A model generated the notes under the pieces. The model made no database searches. It was not told the origin of the DNA and was given only the letters and a program-made list of their open reading frames with translations. The translations under genes and the position numbers were made by a program. A stretch of 64,000 bases of DNA. Source: Pseudomonas extremaustralis. GTDB taxonomy: Bacteria; Pseudomonadota; Gammaproteobacteria; Pseudomonadales; Pseudomonadaceae. Where the stretch lies: the NCBI RefSeq assembly GCF_900102035.1, contig NZ_LT629689.1:6172501-6236500 (forward strand), in the 5' to 3' direction. Below are positions 61,061 to 64,000 of this stretch, piece after piece (position 1 is the first letter of the stretch; every line of letters starts with the position of its first letter).

Positions 61061-61501
61061 TTACTTATCCCCGGCTCGAAATTGAGACATCAGTGCTGGA
61101 TAATCCTGCGGATCCGGGAAAGCTTCATAACTGACAGATGCCCCGGTCGTCACCCAAGGTAATTTCTCTCTCGTCCAGGTTTCCATGAACGGTCGGTAGT
61201 GCTGCGGGTTTTCCAACAGGCTGCTGCGCACACCTACGTACTCGTCGACTCCGGCGGGCCGTGTGAATAGCCACGTCAGGCAGTGTGCGCAGAAATAGTG
61301 GCGAGTTGGGCCATGTAGACCACCGAGGACAGTTTCGCCTTGTGTTACTGCGAAGGCTGCCGCAGGAAAAAGTGCCGTCAGAGAAAATGCGCTAGCGGAC
61401 ATTTTTTGACATCCGACGCAATGACAGGCAGTAGTCATGACAGGTGGGCAATCGCTCTCAAAAGTAACGTGTCCGCAACGGCAGGTTCCCGAAAATACCA
61501 T
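61061..61501 (-). CDS. GFA (glutathione-dependent formaldehyde-activating) family protein
   Basis: This 146-residue zinc-binding protein of the GFA/CENP-V family starts MVFSGTCRCGHVTFESDCPP. The metal-binding cysteines are in CRCG, in ACHCVGCQK and in YFCAHCLTWLFTRP. Family members are loosely annotated as glutathione S-(hydroxymethyl) synthase but most have no proven activity. ATG 61501 gives the normal GFA length; the 58-residue longer frame to 61675 adds nonconserved residues. It is divergent from the RpiR-type regulator and has no clear functional link to it. Confidence 0.87.
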   Translation of the reverse strand: MVFSGTCRCGHVTFESDCPPVMTTACHCVGCQKMSASAFSLTALFPAAAFAVTQGETVLGGLHGPTRHYFCAHCLTWLFTRPAGVDEYVGVRSSLLENPQHYRPFMETWTREKLPWVTTGASVSYEAFPDPQDYPALMSQFRAGDK

Positions 61502-61867
61502 GAGCTTTATCTCGTAGTGCGCGGATGGGCGCTGGTTGGGTAAAGTGGGGTCAGGGAAAGCATGCGCGAGTCTGGGTTTGATTGAAACTAAGTCCGTGAG
61601 ATCGCATCCCGGCGGAACACTGGACCGCGATAGCGGTGAGAGCGATGAGCCGGTTACCCATAGCGCAAACGCCATTTTCGTGCAGGTTCTGCTTTTGTGC
61701 CATCGCTAGAGCAATGAGTCAACTACAAGCCGCCATGGAAAATTTCTTCATTTACCTCAAGTTGATGTAGCTTGATTCGTGACAACAATGAATTCATCTG
61801 AACAACATTGGCCCTTGCCAAACTCATGATGGCTTAATGCTCCCCCAACCTTGCCAAGCAGAAATCC
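61502..61867. other. 366-bp intergenic region, GFA / RpiR regulator
   Basis: No gene is supported. The part near 61735-61800 is AT-rich and includes GGAAAATTTC (61737-61746), weakly like the palindromes found before the TRAP gene, so autoregulation by the RpiR-type protein is possible. Nothing else stands out. Confidence 0.4.
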
Positions 61868-62710
61868 ATGCCGCCTAAAGAACTATCCTTCCTGACTCGC
61901 GTTCGTGAATCACTCAGCACGCTGAATCCGGCTGAGCGGCGGCTGGGGGAATTCGTGTGTGATTTTCCAGCAGAGCTGGCAAGTTATTCGGCGTCCGAAC
62001 TGGCGACATTAGCCCAGGTGTCCAATGCCACGGTGTCACGGTTCGTTAAGCGCCTGGGCTATGAGAATTACGAAGCAGCGCGGCGCCATGCCAGGGTGGA
62101 GAAGCAGAGTGGGTCGCGGTTATTTCTGACCGGTTCCGTGGACAGCGCGTCCGTGCAGTCGGTGGAAGCACACGTTGCGCAAGGTGTCGCCAATATCGAG
62201 TCGACGTTCTTGGGCATCAGTGAGGGGCAAATCAGCGCGGTGGCGCAATCAATGCTGGATGCGCGCAAGGTCTGGGTGTTGGGTTTTCGCAGCAGTTATC
62301 CCTTCGCTAGTTACCTTCAATGGCAGATGACGCAGGTGGTAGAGAACATCGTAGCTTTACCGGGGGCAGGACAAACACTGGGAGAAAGCCTGGTGAGCAT
62401 GACTGAGCAAGATATGGTGGTGGTGTTCGGCTTGCGGCGTCGGGTAGCGAACATGGATGCGATTCTGGAACTGATCAAAAAAAATGGCGCGAAACTGCTG
62501 TACATCACCGACGAGGGTGTTGCGCCGTTGTCCAGCGTGACGTGGCATTTTCGCTGCCAGACGTTGGCGCCGGGGCCGTTGTTCAATCATGTGGCGGTGA
62601 TGGGTGTTTGCCATTTACTGGCGACCCGGGCAATTGAGCTGGCAGGTTCGGCTGGACGTGCACGCTTACGCGGAATCGAGTCGTTTAACGACAGTCTCGA
62701 CGAACTCTGA
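61868..62710 (+). CDS. MurR/RpiR-family transcriptional regulator
   Basis: This 280-residue regulator has an N-terminal HTH_6 domain (ASELATLAQVSNATVSRFVK, then RLGYENYEAARRHAR) and a SIS sugar-phosphate-type sensing domain (ARKVWVLGFRSSYPFASYLQ, KKNGAKLLYITDEGVAPLSS). RpiR regulators respond to phosphosugars or related metabolites. It stands 266 bp before a TRAP substrate-binding gene on the same strand, with two palindromes in the gap that suit an RpiR dimer. Control of that transporter is therefore likely; the ligand is unknown. Confidence 0.9.
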   Translation: MPPKELSFLTRVRESLSTLNPAERRLGEFVCDFPAELASYSASELATLAQVSNATVSRFVKRLGYENYEAARRHARVEKQSGSRLFLTGSVDSASVQSVEAHVAQGVANIESTFLGISEGQISAVAQSMLDARKVWVLGFRSSYPFASYLQWQMTQVVENIVALPGAGQTLGESLVSMTEQDMVVVFGLRRRVANMDAILELIKKNGAKLLYITDEGVAPLSSVTWHFRCQTLAPGPLFNHVAVMGVCHLLATRAIELAGSAGRARLRGIESFNDSLDEL

Positions 62711-62764
62711 GCTTTCTTTTATTTGCCAAGCAAAACCCGCAAAAACGACCGTATTTCGTGCCTC

Positions 62765-62817
62765 GCCCGCACATGGGGCACCGTTGAGGTGCGGGCTGAA
62801 AAGGCCCACCTTTTTTC
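62765..62817 (+). terminator. Terminator-like hairpins after the RpiR-type gene
   Basis: GCCCGCAC (62765-62772) pairs with GTGCGGGC (62789-62796), and a small AAAAGG-CCCA-CCTTTT hairpin with a T-run follows. It lies 55 bp after the stop and would separate the regulator from the TRAP gene. Confidence 0.5.
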
Positions 62818-62856
62818 ATAACGGCGCAAAAAATAAGGTATCTGATTGATTTGTAA

Positions 62857-62876
62857 AGTGAAAATACATTTTCACT
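62857..62876. promoter_or_regulatory. Palindromic operator 1 before the TRAP gene
   Basis: AGTGAAAAT-AC-ATTTTCACT is a perfect 9-bp-arm palindrome. The GAAAAT..ATTTTC core is of the kind bound by RpiR-family dimers. It lies 101 bp before the TRAP gene ATG, in promoter position. Confidence 0.65.
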
Positions 62877-62890
62877 GTATATGGCATGAA

Positions 62891-62905
62891 AAATGAATTT
62901 CATTT
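62891..62905. promoter_or_regulatory. Palindromic operator 2 before the TRAP gene
   Basis: AAATGAA-T-TTCATTT is a second palindrome 15 bp downstream of the first, with a related TGAA/TTCA pattern. The two sites could bind two dimers of the RpiR-type regulator encoded upstream. Confidence 0.5.
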
Positions 62906-62976
62906 TCCCGCACACCTAGCGGGCTGATGCGATTTGGCGGGTCCGCTTTCTTACTTGATTAAGACAGGACACGCAC

Positions 62977-64000
62977 ATGGCGCATCGCACTCTTCTCAGT
63001 TTGGCAGCCGCGCTGCTGGTCAGCACCGCCCAGGCACAACCCCTACAGCTTAAAGTGTTAGGCCAGCCCGCCGGTTCGGGCTTGATCCAGCAGAACCAGG
63101 AACAACCCTTCTTCAACACGTTTGCGGCGGAATCGGGTCTGGACGTCAATGTGCAGTACGTGCCGACCGATATCGCCGGCATCCCTGACAGTGATGGGCT
63201 GCGCATCCTCAAGTCCGGGCTGTTCAATATCGTGTCCATCCGTGGCCCTCAAGTCAGCCGTGATGAGCCTTCGCTGCTGGGCTTCGACCTGGTTGGCCTG
63301 AACACCTCGTTTGACGCCGGCCGCGCTAATACCCGTGCGTTCTATGACTACGTTGATAAGCGTTTGCAGAGCAAATTCAATGCGAAGTTGTTGGGTGTAT
63401 GGCCAGCCGGGCCACAGTTGGTGTTCTGCAAACCGGCGATCAACAGCCTGGCCGACTTGAAAGGCCTGAAAGTGCGCGTGGGTGATCAGAGCGGCGCGAA
63501 GTTCATGACCGGCCTGGGTGCCATCGGTGTACCGATGCCGTTTGGTGAAGTGCAGCAGGCACTGACAATGGGCGTAGTGGATTGCGCAGTCACCGGACCA
63601 GCTTCGGCAAACGCCGCCGGCTGGCCGGAAGCCGCCACCACCGTGTTGCCTATCGCCTTGCAACTGGCGGTCAACGGTTACGCGATCAACCTCAAAACCT
63701 GGAATGCAATGAGCCCCGAGCAGCAGAGCACGTTGCAAAAGGCATTCGATAAGCTGGACGACAACATCTGGAACTACTCCAAGGACCTGTACGAAGACGC
63801 CATGCGATGCAACGCCGGCGAACTGCCGTGCAATCAAGGCAAGTCGTACAAGCTGAAAACCTTGCCGGTGACGGCAGCCGATCAAGCCACCGTGGCTGCT
63901 GCTGTCGAGAAAACCTCGCTGCCGGCATGGGCGGCCCAATGCAATGCCGTGGACCCTGAGTGCGAGAGCGTCTGGCGGGCCACCATCGGCGCGCACCCGG
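62977..64000 (+). CDS. TRAP transporter substrate-binding protein (DctP-like), cut by window end
   Basis: The first 341 residues of a periplasmic binding protein are present. A signal peptide (LLSLAAALLVSTAQA) precedes a DctP-type fold (INSLADLKGLKVRVGDQSGA, then GEVQQALTMGVVDCAVTGPA, including the conserved substrate-binding segment). TRAP systems import carboxylates or related acids using ion gradients. The DctQ/DctM membrane genes would be expected beyond the window. Two Cys pairs (MRCNAGELPC, QCNAVDPEC) near the C-terminus may form disulphides. The reading frame is open to the edge, so the true end is not seen. The RpiR-type regulator upstream probably controls it. Confidence 0.85.
   Translation, partial: MAHRTLLSLAAALLVSTAQAQPLQLKVLGQPAGSGLIQQNQEQPFFNTFAAESGLDVNVQYVPTDIAGIPDSDGLRILKSGLFNIVSIRGPQVSRDEPSLLGFDLVGLNTSFDAGRANTRAFYDYVDKRLQSKFNAKLLGVWPAGPQLVFCKPAINSLADLKGLKVRVGDQSGAKFMTGLGAIGVPMPFGEVQQALTMGVVDCAVTGPASANAAGWPEAATTVLPIALQLAVNGYAINLKTWNAMSPEQQSTLQKAFDKLDDNIWNYSKDLYEDAMRCNAGELPCNQGKSYKLKTLPVTAADQATVAAAVEKTSLPAWAAQCNAVDPECESVWRATIGAHP

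Noticed and set aside
1..64000. tRNA, rRNA or CRISPR loci, and IS elements
   Set aside because: No cloverleaf with CCA-type end, rRNA core, repeat-spacer array or transposase reading frame was seen on inspection of either strand.

Overview
The window looks like the chromosome of a Pseudomonas of the P. fluorescens complex. It is GC-rich with strong GC3 bias. It carries REP/REPIN elements of the P. fluorescens type, an orphan vgrG effector module, and many long antisense shadow frames. About 49 kb (roughly 2.4-53.7 kb) is one flagellar locus, interrupted by a 10-kb type VI secretion (T6SS) module.

Layout: 0.07-2.0 kb holds an excisionase-type HTH/PIN-domain pair and a LysE-family exporter. 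2.1-4.1 kb (minus) holds a small unknown gene and a PomAB/MotCD-like stator pair. 4.3-8.9 kb (plus) holds a flagellin with a sigma-28 promoter and a 1104-residue TPR/O-GlcNAc-transferase-like protein with a methyltransferase-like C-terminus. 8.9-18.9 kb (minus) holds vgrG, a DUF4123 adaptor, a VasX-like effector and three tandem immunity-like paralogues, behind a candidate sigma-54 promoter and a 46-bp palindrome. 19.3-28.2 kb (minus) is flhD-flhC-[REPIN]-motA-motB-flhB-flhA-flhF-fliA. 28.5-31.1 kb (minus) is fliE and fliD-fliS-fliT. 31.4-42.1 kb (plus) is fliFGHIJK and fliLMNOPQR. 42.2-52.1 kb (minus) is flgBCDEFGHIJKL. 52.2-53.7 kb (plus) is flgA and flgMN. 53.9-56.7 kb is a four-gene signalling operon (receiver, CheC-like phosphatase, PAS histidine kinase, receiver). 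The rest is accessory metabolism: an SDR oxidoreductase, a TonB receptor, a RibD/DHFR-like reductase, a GFA-family protein, and an RpiR-type regulator next to a TRAP binding protein cut by the window end.

The flagellar set is structurally complete (export gate, ATPase complex, MS and C rings, rod, hook, L/P rings, filament, cap, chaperones, FliA/FlgM switch, two stators). Its master regulator is the enterobacterial FlhDC type, not FleQ/FleSR, and it lacks fleN/flhG and a cheA/cheW/MCP set. That fits a second, horizontally acquired flagellum such as the one I recall being reported in P. fluorescens F113 and Azotobacter. The expected cascade is FlhDC -> hook-basal body and fliA -> FliA-dependent late promoters. 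Four matching FliA promoters with one shared geometry are visible, before fliC, fliD, flgK and flgM.

The points most worth follow-up are: the triplicated immunity-like genes, which differ mainly in one membrane segment; the sigma-54/palindrome control region of the vgrG module; the OGT-methyltransferase fusion beside flagellin; and the C-terminally extended FlhF without a FlhG partner. All calls come from reading the sequence; no database search was run.
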